DNA of 26,536 nucleotides. Origin: JAGMDK01 sp023128695. Its GTDB lineage: Bacteria > Planctomycetota > Phycisphaerae > UBA1845 > Fen-1342. The first letter of the stretch is position 1; each line of letters opens with the position of its first letter. The stretch is from the NCBI GenBank assembly GCA_030628805.1, contig DAOVQG010000023.1, positions 1 through 26,536 on the forward strand, read 5' to 3'. The notes below the pieces were generated by a model. That model was not told the origin of the DNA. It saw only the letters and a list, made by a program, of their open reading frames with translations, and made no database searches. Shown one piece after another: positions 7,282 to 15,700 of the stretch. Made by a program: the position numbers and the translations under genes.

Positions 7282-9918
7282 ATGATGCGTAGCAGAATGT
7301 CTGGAATGCGAAGACGGCCGGTACGGAGCCCGGCCGCTACATGTTGTTGTCTGTTGTGGGCAGCTATCCCCTTGGCCGTGCTGGCGTTTGTTCCCTTCGC
7401 CGCGGCCACGCCACAAATGTCCGGCGGCCAGGCGGGCGGCGGATGCTCGCTGGAGCCGCCGGATTACGAAACCGCTTGTTGGCTGGACGACGTCCTGGCC
7501 CGGGCGGAAAAGGAATCACTTCACGTGATCATCGAGGAGTATCCGGAGGCGGGGCTGATCGTGGTCGGCTTCGGCAAAGGCGCCCACGGCGATACGAGAG
7601 ACCCGCTCAGCCGCGGTTTTGAGTACTGCAAAATGGGAACCGGGTACGACGGAGACTGGAACATCACCGGCGAGAAATACTGCTACGGCCCTGGAGAATC
7701 CGTGTTCTTCGGCGGCCACTACGAGATGCTCTACGACGGCCGCTGGTGCGGCGACGGCTGGTACCGGCCGGATGGCTCGCTTTACTCCGAAGACCAGTAC
7801 AGCTACTGGATACCGGACCCGGACCCATATGAATACTGGGTATGGTACAACGTGGTTTTCTGGTACGACCCCATGAACGGGTCGATGCAGCAGGAAGAAG
7901 GCTCGTGGACAGCGAAATGGTGGGATAACGGGTCCAACGTGTGCAGCAAGGACTTCACGGTGATGTACGACCTGGTCGATGACACCACCAGCAAGGGCAT
8001 GACGCCCGACAATGACCCGCTCAACCGCACCAGTACCTTCCTGGTAACCGACCCGTATGTCTACAGTTGGGTCAAGTGTGACGACTTCAGCCTCAACTTC
8101 ACCGACGACTTCAAGTGGCGCTGGTACGGGCCGGAGGGCTTCTACACGGAGATCATCCACGACGCGGACAACCCCGGCAGCGGATCGTGCTGGGGGTGGT
8201 ACAAGGCCTGGGGATGTATCTATGTTGACGGCTATTATCCCGCCGAACATCCCGGCAACTGGTATGTCGATGTCTATATCAAGGACTACAACGGCTCCTG
8301 GGAGCACAAGCTCACGCACAACTTCACGATCAACTGCGTTACCAGCGGACCGACGATCACGCAACAGCCAACCCCCCCCTCGGCGACGATCTGTGAAGGA
8401 CAATCGCAGCACTGGTGTGTCACCGCCACGGGTCTCGGCTCCCTGAGCTACCAGTGGCAGTTAAACACCGGCGGGGGTTGGAATAACATCTCCGGCGCGA
8501 CATCCTCGTGCCACGATGCGACCGTGGCCGGCTCGTACCGCTGCGTCGTCACCGATGCGTGCGGCTCGACCAACAGCAGCACCGCCTTCCTGACCGTCAG
8601 GACCGCTCCCTCAATCACCCAGCAGCCCGATCCGCCGCTGGTGGTGGTCTGCGACGGCGGATCCCATATCTGGTGCGTTCAGGCCTCCGGCAGCACGCCG
8701 CTGGCGTACCAGTGGCAGCGCAACACCGGCGGGGGCTGGAATGACATCCCCGGCGAGGTGTCTTCCTGCATCCAGGCGGCGGTGGACGGCTCGTATCGCT
8801 GCCGGGTCAGCAATGATTGCGGAGAAATCTACTGTGACGCCGTCACGCTGGTGGTGGCCTACGCGCCGACGATCACCAGCCAGCCCGACCCGCCCGCGGC
8901 CACCATCTGCGAGGGCGACCAACAGCATTGGTGCGTTTCCGCCGACGGGGCCGAGCCGCTGGAGTATCAGTGGGAGCAGAACACGGGCGGCGGCTGGACG
9001 CTGATTTCCGGGGCCACGGCCGCGTGCTATGACGCCACGCAGGCTGCTTCGTATCGCTGCGGCGTCTCCAACATGTGCGGCGGCCCGGTTTACAGTAACG
9101 TGGTCACGCTGACGCTCGAATGGGGGCCGATCATTGCCGAGATACCCGATCACACTACTCTGCCGGGCGAGCTGTATACACGGATGCCCCAGTTGTTGCA
9201 GGGCACGGAGCCGGTGAGCTGGACGCTGATCGACGGGCCGGCGGGCATGACCGTGTCCCCGGCGACGGGCGAAGTGAACTGGCCCGACCCCACTCCGCCC
9301 GACAGTGTGCACCCGGTGGTGATTGCAGCCACCAATATCTGCGGCGAGGACCAGGAGAGCTGGCAACTGACGGTCGAGCCACGGCCGACGTACACCATCG
9401 GCGGCCAGGTCTTCACCGATCAGGCCAACCCGATGTTCAGCGGCCTGCCGGGCGTGACGGTCACGGTTGATGGCGACGGCGGGCACTTTGAGACGGAGAC
9501 GGTAACGGGCCCGGTTGCGGGTCTGTGGAGTATCGATGAGGTCCCGCAGGGGCAGTACCTGGTCTACCTGGAGGAGCCCGGCTATTGCTTCTGGCATTTC
9601 GTCGACGGTGTCCCCGGCGATCCGCCTCCGCTTTCCATCCTGGTCAACGAAGAGAACCAGGCGGACAATCAAAGCATCCTGTTCTGGGCGCAGGTTACGC
9701 TCTGCCCCGGCGATTCCAACTGCGACGAGGCGATCAATTGGCGTGATATCGATTTCTTCGTCGCGGCGATGAACGACAATGTCGCCGCCTGGGAAGCTAT
9801 GTTCCTGCCCGGAGCGCCGACCTGCTCGTTCGACAACAACGACGTGAACGGTGATGGGACGGTCAATTGGCGCGACATCGATCCGTTAGTGGCGATAATG
9901 AACACGACGTGCCCGTAG
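7282..9918 (+). CDS. Secreted protein with three Ig-like modules and a dockerin-like tail
   Basis: The 878-aa product starts at an ATG with AAGGAGG (7270-7276) at good spacing. An Arg-rich n-region and a hydrophobic core (~19-41, ending FAAA) form a signal peptide. The N-terminal ~45-350 region is rich in Trp, Tyr and Asp and is not recognised. Three Ig-like modules follow (~357-614). Each has QHWC or HIWC, YQWxxNTGGGW and SYRC motifs; the WC cysteines at 379, 465 and 551 give an exact 86-residue period. A putative Ig/cadherin-like domain (~615-702), a SdrD/prealbumin-like domain (~705-806) and a type-I dockerin-like pair (CPGDSNCD, NGDGTVNWRDID; ~807-878) complete it. Part of the signal peptide n-region is encoded by a dispersed repeat (7320-7341). 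Export and binding or anchoring are inferred; no enzymatic motif is seen. Confidence 0.85.
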   Translation: MMRSRMSGMRRRPVRSPAATCCCLLWAAIPLAVLAFVPFAAATPQMSGGQAGGGCSLEPPDYETACWLDDVLARAEKESLHVIIEEYPEAGLIVVGFGKGAHGDTRDPLSRGFEYCKMGTGYDGDWNITGEKYCYGPGESVFFGGHYEMLYDGRWCGDGWYRPDGSLYSEDQYSYWIPDPDPYEYWVWYNVVFWYDPMNGSMQQEEGSWTAKWWDNGSNVCSKDFTVMYDLVDDTTSKGMTPDNDPLNRTSTFLVTDPYVYSWVKCDDFSLNFTDDFKWRWYGPEGFYTEIIHDADNPGSGSCWGWYKAWGCIYVDGYYPAEHPGNWYVDVYIKDYNGSWEHKLTHNFTINCVTSGPTITQQPTPPSATICEGQSQHWCVTATGLGSLSYQWQLNTGGGWNNISGATSSCHDATVAGSYRCVVTDACGSTNSSTAFLTVRTAPSITQQPDPPLVVVCDGGSHIWCVQASGSTPLAYQWQRNTGGGWNDIPGEVSSCIQAAVDGSYRCRVSNDCGEIYCDAVTLVVAYAPTITSQPDPPAATICEGDQQHWCVSADGAEPLEYQWEQNTGGGWTLISGATAACYDATQAASYRCGVSNMCGGPVYSNVVTLTLEWGPIIAEIPDHTTLPGELYTRMPQLLQGTEPVSWTLIDGPAGMTVSPATGEVNWPDPTPPDSVHPVVIAATNICGEDQESWQLTVEPRPTYTIGGQVFTDQANPMFSGLPGVTVTVDGDGGHFETETVTGPVAGLWSIDEVPQGQYLVYLEEPGYCFWHFVDGVPGDPPPLSILVNEENQADNQSILFWAQVTLCPGDSNCDEAINWRDIDFFVAAMNDNVAAWEAMFLPGAPTCSFDNNDVNGDGTVNWRDIDPLVAIMNTTCP
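7320..7341 (+). repeat. Dispersed 22-bp repeat within a signal peptide
   Basis: These 22 bases are identical to the reverse complement of 13975-13996 upstream of ruvB. The 3' half (CGGCCGCTACA) is shared with the two boxes at 6720-6733 and 6777-6790. In this gene they encode part of the RRPVRSPAAT stretch just before the hydrophobic core. Confidence 0.8.
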
Positions 9919-9954
9919 CGCTCCGTAACGTCTCGATGGATGGATAATCGTTGA

Positions 9955-9990
9955 TTGGGTGGCCCATCGCTTCAGCGGTGGGCCACCCAA
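9955..9990. repeat. Perfect 12-bp inverted repeat hairpin downstream of the Ig-like gene
   Basis: The arm TTGGGTGGCCCA (9955-9966) pairs perfectly with TGGGCCACCCAA (9979-9990). The loop holds a further CGCT/AGCG inner stem. It lies 36 bp after the stop codon at 9918 and could act as a terminator or mRNA-end stabiliser. It lacks a T-run, so it may simply be a REP-like element. A TTG in its left arm extends the next reading frame upstream but is not a credible start. Confidence 0.7.
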
Positions 9991-10053
9991 CCGAATATCC
10001 GCATATCCAGGAGTGCTAATGCAATAGTCTCCGATATGCATGAGGTGATTGAA

Positions 10054-12450
10054 ATGACAAACCGCGGAGCAGCGCGGACTCTGAGTCGATGGATTGCGGC
10101 TTCCCTATTCGTGATACTCATCTCTCCGGCAACGGCCCAGCAACCCGCACAGGACGCGCATAGCCTGTGTTTGCCCACCGGAGACCCGCCCACAGGAGGT
10201 TACGCCCCCTACACCGGGGCGGTCCGGACTCGTGCCGAGGTCGTCATCGGCGGCGTGCCAGGATACCAGTGGCGTCACGGCTGCGGGCCGACGGCGGCCG
10301 GCATGGTCGTGGGCTATTGGGACGGTAACGGCTTCCCCGCCTTGATACCCGGCGACGCCTCATCTCAGACTACAGCCGTGAACCAGGCCATGGCCAGCAC
10401 CGGACATTACACGGACTATTCGCTGCCGATCGACGACCCGGGCACGGGGCTCTTGCCGGACGCATCCTATTACGGCGGCGCCCATCCGAGCGACAGCCTG
10501 GGCGACTTCATGGAAACCTCCTGGTACACGCGCCAGAACTACTATGGCTGGTCATGGTTCAGCGACGTCGATAACGCCTTGCGGGAGTACGTCGATTACG
10601 TGAACGCCTCGGAAGGCACGGCGTATCTAGCCGACTCCTGGAACGAGTACTGGGGCACCTTCACGTGGAGCACGTTCGTCACCGAGATCGATTCGTCCCG
10701 GCCGCTGGTATTCCTGGTCGATACGGACGGCGACGGGTGGACGGACCATTTCGTGACGGCGATTGGCTATCGGGACACTTACGGATACCAGGAGTATGCC
10801 TGTCTGGATACCTGGTCCCCGCCCGCCAGTATTCGCTGGGAACGATTCCGCGGCATCCAGGCCGGAAACGCGTGGGGCATCTACGGGGCCACATACTGCA
10901 CCCTCACGGACGGCGGAATCACCGACTGCAACAGCAATGGAATCGACGACGCCGAGGACATCGCCAGCGGCACCAGCCAAGACTGCAATAACAACGCGGT
11001 CCCGGACGAGTGCGACATCGCCGACGGCACGAGCATGGACGTCAACAGCAACGGCGTGCCCGACGAATGCGAGGACGACTGCAACAGCAACGGGATTCCG
11101 GACGATTATGACATCGCCACGGGGGCCAGCGAAGATTGCAACGATAATGCGGTCCCGGATGAGTGCGACATCGCCGATGGTACGAGTTTGGACGTGAACG
11201 AGAATGGTATTCCCGACGAATGCGAAGCCCTGACGCCGCCTTACTTTCAAGGGCTGGGCGATTTGCCGGGCGGGGAGTTCCACAGCGAAGCCCAAGCGGT
11301 GTCGGCGGACGGCCTCACCGTTGTCGGCGTCAGCGCCTCCGCGGACGGCGACCAGGCCTTCCGATGGACCGCGCAGGACGGACCGGTCGGCCTGGGCGAT
11401 CTGAGCGGCGGCAGCTTCCAGAGCAAGGCCCGCGGCGTTTCCGGCGACGGTTCGGTAGTCGTGGGCGCCTCCGACGGCTGGGCTCCCGAAGTCGCTTTCC
11501 GCTGGACCGCCGAGGAGGGTATGGTGGCGCTCGGGTTACTCTTCGGAGGCGATTACAGCAGTCGAGCCCTGGCGGTCTCGGCGGACGGCTCGGTTATCGT
11601 GGGAACGGCCAACTCGGCAAACGGTGACGAGGCCTTCCACTGGAATGCGGATCAGGGAATGACAGGCTTGGGCGACCTAGCCGGCGGGGGATTCGGTTCC
11701 GAAGCACAAGGAGCGTCCGCCGACGGGTCGGTGATCGTCGGCGCCGGCACGGTCACGGATGACATGCAACCGTGGGCTTTCCGTTGGACGGAGCCGGCCG
11801 GGATGGTCCCGCTCCAGCCCGAGGATTACCTGGAAGCGGACGTCGCCTGCACTGCGAACACGATCTCCAGCGACGGCTCCACGATCATTGGCACGTACTG
11901 GCTTGCACCCCCCTATGATACGACTGTCGCCTTCCGTTGGAACCAAGAGGCAGGCTTCCGATGGTTGCACGAGCCGAGTGAGGAATCAAATGGTTGCGCG
12001 ACCGCCGTCTCATCCGACGGGACGGCCATTGTAGGGTGGCATTCGCAGCTCGGGGCCTTCATTTGGGATAATCCTGGCGACGCACTCTCATTGCAGACCG
12101 TGCTGGAAGTGAGATATAGGTTGGATCTGGCGGGCTGGGCGATGACTACTGCAACCGGCATCTCGGCGGACGGCCTGACCATTGTCGGCACCGGCACGAA
12201 TGCGAGCGGCCAGACGGAGGGCTGGATTACCAAGCTGCCCTGGCCTGCTGATTTGGACCTGGACGGCGACACCGATCCGGATGATTGGGTTCTTTTCGAA
12301 ACCTGCTTTGTGGGTGTTTGCGGCGAGGCACCATGTGAACCGCCAATTTACCCTGATCCTCTTTGCTCCGTTTGTGATTTTGACACCGAGGGCGACATCG
12401 ACCTCGCGGATTTCGCTGGATTTCAGACAGCTTTCGGCAGAGAAGAGTAG
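10054..12450 (+). CDS. Exported C39-like cysteine peptidase fused to DCN repeats and HAF repeats
   Basis: The start is placed at the ATG preceded by GAGGTGATT (10042-10050), giving 798 aa with a signal peptide (MTNRG..., core WIAASLFVILISPATA). The frame is open back to 9955, but that extension runs through a hairpin repeat. Residues ~60-290 resemble papain-fold C39-type peptidases: Cys77 in HGCGPTAAGM, His232 in DHFVTAIGY and Asp252 in ACLDTW are the probable catalytic set. Next, ~291-393 contains Asp/Asn/Cys repeats (DCNSNGIDD, AVPDECDIADGTS), probably calcium-binding. Then ~397-730 holds about six HAF-type repeats (GLGDLxGGxxxSxAxxVSADG ... AFRWT). A degenerate dockerin-like tail ends the protein. 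Cleavage of extracellular peptides is inferred from the family; the substrate is unknown. Confidence 0.8.
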   Translation: MTNRGAARTLSRWIAASLFVILISPATAQQPAQDAHSLCLPTGDPPTGGYAPYTGAVRTRAEVVIGGVPGYQWRHGCGPTAAGMVVGYWDGNGFPALIPGDASSQTTAVNQAMASTGHYTDYSLPIDDPGTGLLPDASYYGGAHPSDSLGDFMETSWYTRQNYYGWSWFSDVDNALREYVDYVNASEGTAYLADSWNEYWGTFTWSTFVTEIDSSRPLVFLVDTDGDGWTDHFVTAIGYRDTYGYQEYACLDTWSPPASIRWERFRGIQAGNAWGIYGATYCTLTDGGITDCNSNGIDDAEDIASGTSQDCNNNAVPDECDIADGTSMDVNSNGVPDECEDDCNSNGIPDDYDIATGASEDCNDNAVPDECDIADGTSLDVNENGIPDECEALTPPYFQGLGDLPGGEFHSEAQAVSADGLTVVGVSASADGDQAFRWTAQDGPVGLGDLSGGSFQSKARGVSGDGSVVVGASDGWAPEVAFRWTAEEGMVALGLLFGGDYSSRALAVSADGSVIVGTANSANGDEAFHWNADQGMTGLGDLAGGGFGSEAQGASADGSVIVGAGTVTDDMQPWAFRWTEPAGMVPLQPEDYLEADVACTANTISSDGSTIIGTYWLAPPYDTTVAFRWNQEAGFRWLHEPSEESNGCATAVSSDGTAIVGWHSQLGAFIWDNPGDALSLQTVLEVRYRLDLAGWAMTTATGISADGLTIVGTGTNASGQTEGWITKLPWPADLDLDGDTDPDDWVLFETCFVGVCGEAPCEPPIYPDPLCSVCDFDTEGDIDLADFAGFQTAFGREE

Positions 12451-12623
12451 TCTACGTTCTTCTCTCCTCTCCTATCTCCGAACGGAATTCTCAGTAGGAA
12501 CGCGCGGTATGAAGCAAGAAGTCAATATACATTCTCCGTGAACGCACCTTTTTTTGTTGGCTTCTTGAGGGGCGCTCTCTCGTGCGCGATCGACGTTCGC
12601 GGGAGATGATTCCCGTCGGAATC

Positions 12624-12649
12624 GGTGCGAGAAAGGATTCTCGCACCAG
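12624..12649. repeat. GGTGCGAGAA hairpin repeat, copy 1
   Basis: A perfect 10-bp stem GGTGCGAGAA/TTCTCGCACC with loop AGGA, followed by AG. An identical 26-bp copy lies at 16336-16361 and a covarying inverted copy at 16264-16287. Confidence 0.85.
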
Positions 12650-12659
12650 TGTGTCAGAA

Positions 12660-12687
12660 AACACTGCTCGCAGAGCAGTGGCACACC
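12660..12687. repeat. CACTGCTC palindromic repeat, loop variant
   Basis: Stem CACTGCTC (12662-12669) with GAGCAGTG (12673-12680), loop GCA instead of AA, followed by the family's GCACAC flank. It lies only 10 bp after the GGTGCGAGAA hairpin, so two unrelated hairpin families are packed together. Confidence 0.8.
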
Positions 12688-12747
12688 CGCTCGCACCAGC
12701 GTGTTATGTTACGTTATCAGTCAACCGTTTGTCCGTTGAGCAATCCC

Positions 12748-12803
12748 GTTCCCACGTTCCCACCTTCCCACGTTCCCACCTTCCCACGTTCCCACGTTCT
12801 CAC
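12748..12803. repeat. 8-bp tandem repeat (STTCCCAC), seven units
   Basis: Seven contiguous octamers of the form GTTCCCAC or CTTCCCAC, the last being GTTCTCAC. The last unit contains the ruvB stop codon (TCA on this strand, 12800-12802), so the array abuts and slightly enters the gene. Confidence 0.85.
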
Positions 12804-13828
12804 TCAAACAGCGTCGGTTCATCCTCCGCCCGCCGTGGCGCTGCCAAACCCAGGTGCTCGTACACCGTTGGGCGGGCGAGGCGGCCGCGGGGGGTGCGGA
12901 TTACGAAGCCGATTTGGAGTAGGTAGGGCTCGACCACGTCCTCCAGCGTGTCGCGCTCATGGCCCATGGTCGCCGCGATGGCCTCGATGCCGGCCGGGCC
13001 GCCGTCGTAGTGCTTGATCAAGGCGTGCAAGTAGGCGCGATCCAGGTTGTCCAGGCCCAAGGTGTCGATCTGCAAGATATCCAAAGCGGCGTCCACCACC
13101 GGCGGCGTCAAGGTGCCGTCGCCGCGGACTTCGGCGTAGTCCCGTACGCGACGCAGGAGGCGATTGACGATACGCGGCGTGCCGCGCGAACGCGACGCCA
13201 GGCGCTCCAGGGCGGCGCGGTCGGAGTGAATCTTCAGCAGTTCCGCGTTGCGCTCGACGATGCGGACCAGCTCGTCCTCGGTGTAATACTGGAGGTGAAA
13301 GAGCAGGCCGAAGCGGTCGCGCAGGGCGGCCGAGAGCATGCCGGCCCGCGTGGTGGCGCCGACCATCGTGAAGTGCTTGAGCGCGAAGTTGACCGTTCGG
13401 CCGCCGATGCCGCTTTCGGTGGTGTAATCGACGCGGAAGTCCTCGAGGGCGGGGTAGAGGAACTCCTCGACGATCTTGGCGAGCCGGTGGATTTCGTCGA
13501 TGAACAGCACGTCACCGGTGTCCATCTGGGTGAGCATCATCATCAGGTCGCCCTGCCGGGCGATGGCCGGCCCGCTGGTGACACGGATAGTCGCTCCCAT
13601 TTCGTTGGCGATGACGTGCGCGAGCGTGGTCTTGCCCAGCCCCGGCGGCCCGTCGAGCAACACATGGTCGAGCGGCTCGTTCCGCTTGCGGGCGGCCTCC
13701 AGCGCGATACGCAACTGCTCGCGGACGACCTCCTGGCCAACGCACTCGTCGAGTCGGCTGGGCCGCAACGAGGTCAGGTAGCGCTCTTCATCCGGACCGG
13801 GCTGCGTAAAGACACGTTCAATGGCCAT
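12800..13828 (-). CDS. ruvB: Holliday junction branch migration ATPase RuvB
   Basis: RuvB is the hexameric AAA+ motor that, with RuvA, drives branch migration at Holliday junctions. The 342-aa product has Walker A GPPGLGKTT (60-68), Walker B LFIDE (108-112), the sensor GATTR (157-161), the LRDRFG arginine-finger region (~169-173) and a winged-helix C-terminal domain (RPTVYEHLG). The length is typical of the family. The start is set at the ATG giving MAIERVF; the frame is open further upstream but that part lacks family similarity and runs into repeats. No clear Shine-Dalgarno sequence is visible. ruvA and ruvC are not in the window. The stop codon lies in the last unit of an 8-bp tandem repeat. 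Confidence 0.95.
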   Translation of the reverse strand: MAIERVFTQPGPDEERYLTSLRPSRLDECVGQEVVREQLRIALEAARKRNEPLDHVLLDGPPGLGKTTLAHVIANEMGATIRVTSGPAIARQGDLMMMLTQMDTGDVLFIDEIHRLAKIVEEFLYPALEDFRVDYTTESGIGGRTVNFALKHFTMVGATTRAGMLSAALRDRFGLLFHLQYYTEDELVRIVERNAELLKIHSDRAALERLASRSRGTPRIVNRLLRRVRDYAEVRGDGTLTPPVVDAALDILQIDTLGLDNLDRAYLHALIKHYDGGPAGIEAIAATMGHERDTLEDVVEPYLLQIGFVIRTPRGRLARPTVYEHLGLAAPRRAEDEPTLFE

Positions 13829-14085
13829 GGTGTAAGAGTAGCGAGTTATGGGCGAAGAGTTAAGAGTAACGAGTAGCGAGTAGCGAGTGGCGAGAAATAT
13901 GCGCCCGGCATCTTGCCGGCGGAGACACCGGCTGGACGCCGAAGGCGAAGCGTGGCAGTCCGCCATAAGAGCCCTGTAGCGGCCGGGCTCCGTACCTCTG
14001 AATTACGTCCGCCACGGGGGGCGGACGCTACACTCTGAACCATGACCTCTCCGGCTGCGGGCGTTTCTGCCGCCGGGCACCGCGG
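13829..14085. repeat. Repeat-rich intergenic segment between ruvB and rubrerythrin
   Basis: It contains GAGTAGCGAGT-type short repeats (~13846-13890). It also holds an inverted copy of the 22-bp dispersed repeat (13975-13996) and a hairpin pairing CGTCCGCC with GGCGGACG (14006-14013 with 14020-14027). The hairpin could end the rubrerythrin transcript, but there is no T-run. No gene is seen. Confidence 0.6.
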
Positions 14086-14661
14086 CTACCAGTTTTCCGC
14101 CAGCAACTCAAAGTGGGCCTGGGGATGGGCGCACGCCGGGCACGTGCCTGGCGCTTCGTCGTCCTCATGGAGGTAACCGCAGTTTCGGCACCGCCAGACG
14201 ACCTTCGCTTTCTTCTTGAAGACCGTGCCGGTTTCCACGTTCGCCAGCAGGCCGAGGTAACGCTTTTCGTGCTGCTTCTCGGCCACGGCGATGGCCTCGA
14301 ACACCTTCGCGATCGCTTCGAAGCCTTCCTCGCGGGCGGTCGCGGCGAACTCGGGATACATGTTCTCCCACTCGTAGTGCTCGCCGCCGGCCGCGGCCTT
14401 GAGGTTCTCCGCCGTGCTGCCGATCACGCCGGCCGGGAACGCCGCCTGGATCTCCACCTCGCCGCCTTCGAGGAACTTGAACAGCCGCTTGGCGTGCTCT
14501 TTCTCCTGATCGGCGGTCTCCGCGAAGATGTCCGCGATCTGGACGAAACCCTCCTTCCTCGCCTTGCCGGCGAAGTAGTTATAGCGGTTCCGCGCCTGGG
14601 ATTCGCCGGCGAATGCGGTAAGCAGGTTCTTCTCCGTCTTGCTGCCTTTCAAACTTGCCAT
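14086..14661 (-). CDS. rbr: Rubrerythrin
   Basis: A non-haem di-iron peroxidase that reduces hydrogen peroxide, taking electrons through its rubredoxin domain. The 191-aa product has the ferritin-like four-helix domain with FAGESQARNRY (Glu20), ADQEKEHAK and EKQHEKRY ligand motifs. A C-terminal rubredoxin-type iron site follows (CRNCGY ... CPAC, ~157-177). The length matches classical rubrerythrins. The start has AGGAGA upstream. It lies 24 bp after the rubredoxin-like gene and so is probably in the same operon, in a peroxide-defence block with tpx and a PerR-type regulator. Confidence 0.95.
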   Translation of the reverse strand: MASLKGSKTEKNLLTAFAGESQARNRYNYFAGKARKEGFVQIADIFAETADQEKEHAKRLFKFLEGGEVEIQAAFPAGVIGSTAENLKAAAGGEHYEWENMYPEFAATAREEGFEAIAKVFEAIAVAEKQHEKRYLGLLANVETGTVFKKKAKVVWRCRNCGYLHEDDEAPGTCPACAHPQAHFELLAENW

Positions 14662-14685
14662 TTGAATCTCCTGTCAATCCGAATT

Positions 14686-15024
14686 CTATCCCCACTTGCC
14701 CTTGGCGATGTGGATCTGCATCTCGGTCATCGCCAGCTTCATGATCTCGTAGCTGTGCGCCAGCGACTTGCCGAAGACGTCCACACAGCCGGGGTCGAGA
14801 TTGTCTTCGATACCGTCCTTGCAGACCTGCTCCATCTTCCGACCCAGATCGGCCAGCCGGGCGTGCAGGGCGTTGGTGTGACGCGAGCGTTCCACCAGAT
14901 TCGCGGCGGCTTCATCTAAGAGGGTGAACTTCTCCGCCGCCGCGCCGCATTTCGGGCACTGCCCCGGAGCCTCGTCGCCGTCATGAATGTATCCGCACAC
15001 CGCGCATTTCCATTTCTTCTGCAT
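14686..15024 (-). CDS. Rubredoxin-like domain protein with helical C-terminal part
   Basis: The 112-aa protein opens with a rubredoxin-type knuckle pair: CAVCGY (Cys7, Cys10) and CPKCG (Cys23, Cys26), spaced for one Fe(SCys)4 site. About 80 mostly helical residues of unrecognised family follow. It resembles the C-terminal rubredoxin module of the neighbouring rubrerythrin (GYxHxxDEAPGxCPxC). A role as electron donor to rubrerythrin is inferred from that and from the 24-bp spacing. The AGGAAGAG site upstream supports the start. Confidence 0.8.
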   Translation of the reverse strand: MQKKWKCAVCGYIHDGDEAPGQCPKCGAAAEKFTLLDEAAANLVERSRHTNALHARLADLGRKMEQVCKDGIEDNLDPGCVDVFGKSLAHSYEIMKLAMTEMQIHIAKGKWG

Positions 15025-15058
15025 GACTCTTCCTTTCTGTTGTTGCCGCGAAAGCGTT

Positions 15059-15064
15059 ACTATA
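15059..15064 (-). promoter_or_regulatory. Possible -10 box upstream of the rubredoxin-like gene
   Basis: TATAGT on the minus strand lies about 35 bp before the ATG. No convincing -35 element is seen 16-18 bp upstream. The 145-bp tpx to rubredoxin gap also contains no clear terminator, so read-through from perR-tpx remains possible. Confidence 0.25.
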
Positions 15065-15169
15065 TTCCTCTTTGGGAAAACCCTGACGAAAAGGCTTCCT
15101 CTAGCTTTGGGTTCAGCATTGTTTCGATCCTTTCGACCACGCCCCCTGAATCATGTTTAACCAGGCTTC

Positions 15170-15685
15170 TTACAGAGCCGCCGCCACGGCCTGGAGTGCC
15201 GCCGCGTAGTTGGGCTCGTTGGTCAGTTCGGAAACATATTCGGCATACACGACCTTGTTATCCCGAGCGATGACGAAGACCGCGCGGGCCAGCAAACCCA
15301 GTTCGCGGATGTACACGCCGTACGCCTCGCCGAACACGCGGTACTTGTAGTCACTGGCCGTGATGACGCGCTCGACCCCCTCGGCGCCGCAGAAGCGCGC
15401 CAAAGCGAACGGCAGGTCGAGGCTCACGCTCAGGATCACCACGTCGTCCGAGAGGCCGACGGCTTCCTTGTTGAACGTGCGGGTCTGGGCGGCGCAGACC
15501 GGCGTATCCAGGCTCGGTGCGACGCTCAGCACCCGTACCTTGCCGCGGAAGCTGGTGCTGTCGACATCGGCCAGGTCCTTGCCCACCAGTTTGAAGCTTG
15601 GTGCCGGATCGCCCACCTTGATTTCGGGCCCCACCAGAGTCAGCGGGTCCCCTTTGAACATTGCCGCGTTAGTGCGTTCAATCAT
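15170..15685 (-). CDS. tpx: Thiol peroxidase (atypical 2-Cys peroxiredoxin)
   Basis: Tpx reduces peroxides using thioredoxin. The 171-aa product has the thioredoxin-fold peroxiredoxin motif PSLDTPVC with peroxidatic Cys64 and resolving Cys99 (ARFCGAEG). Their 35-residue spacing matches the Tpx subgroup. Length is close to the usual ~168 aa. GGGAGA lies 8 bp upstream of the ATG. The gene begins 15 bp after the stop of the Fur-family regulator, so the two are almost certainly co-transcribed and peroxide-controlled. Confidence 0.95.
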   Translation of the reverse strand: MIERTNAAMFKGDPLTLVGPEIKVGDPAPSFKLVGKDLADVDSTSFRGKVRVLSVAPSLDTPVCAAQTRTFNKEAVGLSDDVVILSVSLDLPFALARFCGAEGVERVITASDYKYRVFGEAYGVYIRELGLLARAVFVIARDNKVVYAEYVSELTNEPNYAAALQAVAAAL

Positions 15686-15700
15686 GTCGTGTCTCTCCCT

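Larger units (their letters stand above)
12451..12747. other. Intergenic region with hairpin repeats, no gene seen
   Basis: Between the convergent HAF-repeat protein gene and ruvB there is no convincing coding frame. The stretch contains a T7 run (12549-12555) without an obvious preceding stem, and two hairpin repeats (12624-12649 and 12660-12687). It then passes into the 8-bp tandem repeat. Confidence 0.6.

Noticed and set aside
9955..10053. N-terminal extension of the C39/HAF protein from a TTG start
   Set aside because: It would be encoded by the hairpin at 9955-9990 and would bury the signal peptide; the ATG at 10054 has a strong GAGGTGATT site.
13829..13966. Upstream extension of RuvB
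   Set aside because: The extra 46 residues come from low-complexity repeats and are absent from the RuvB family.
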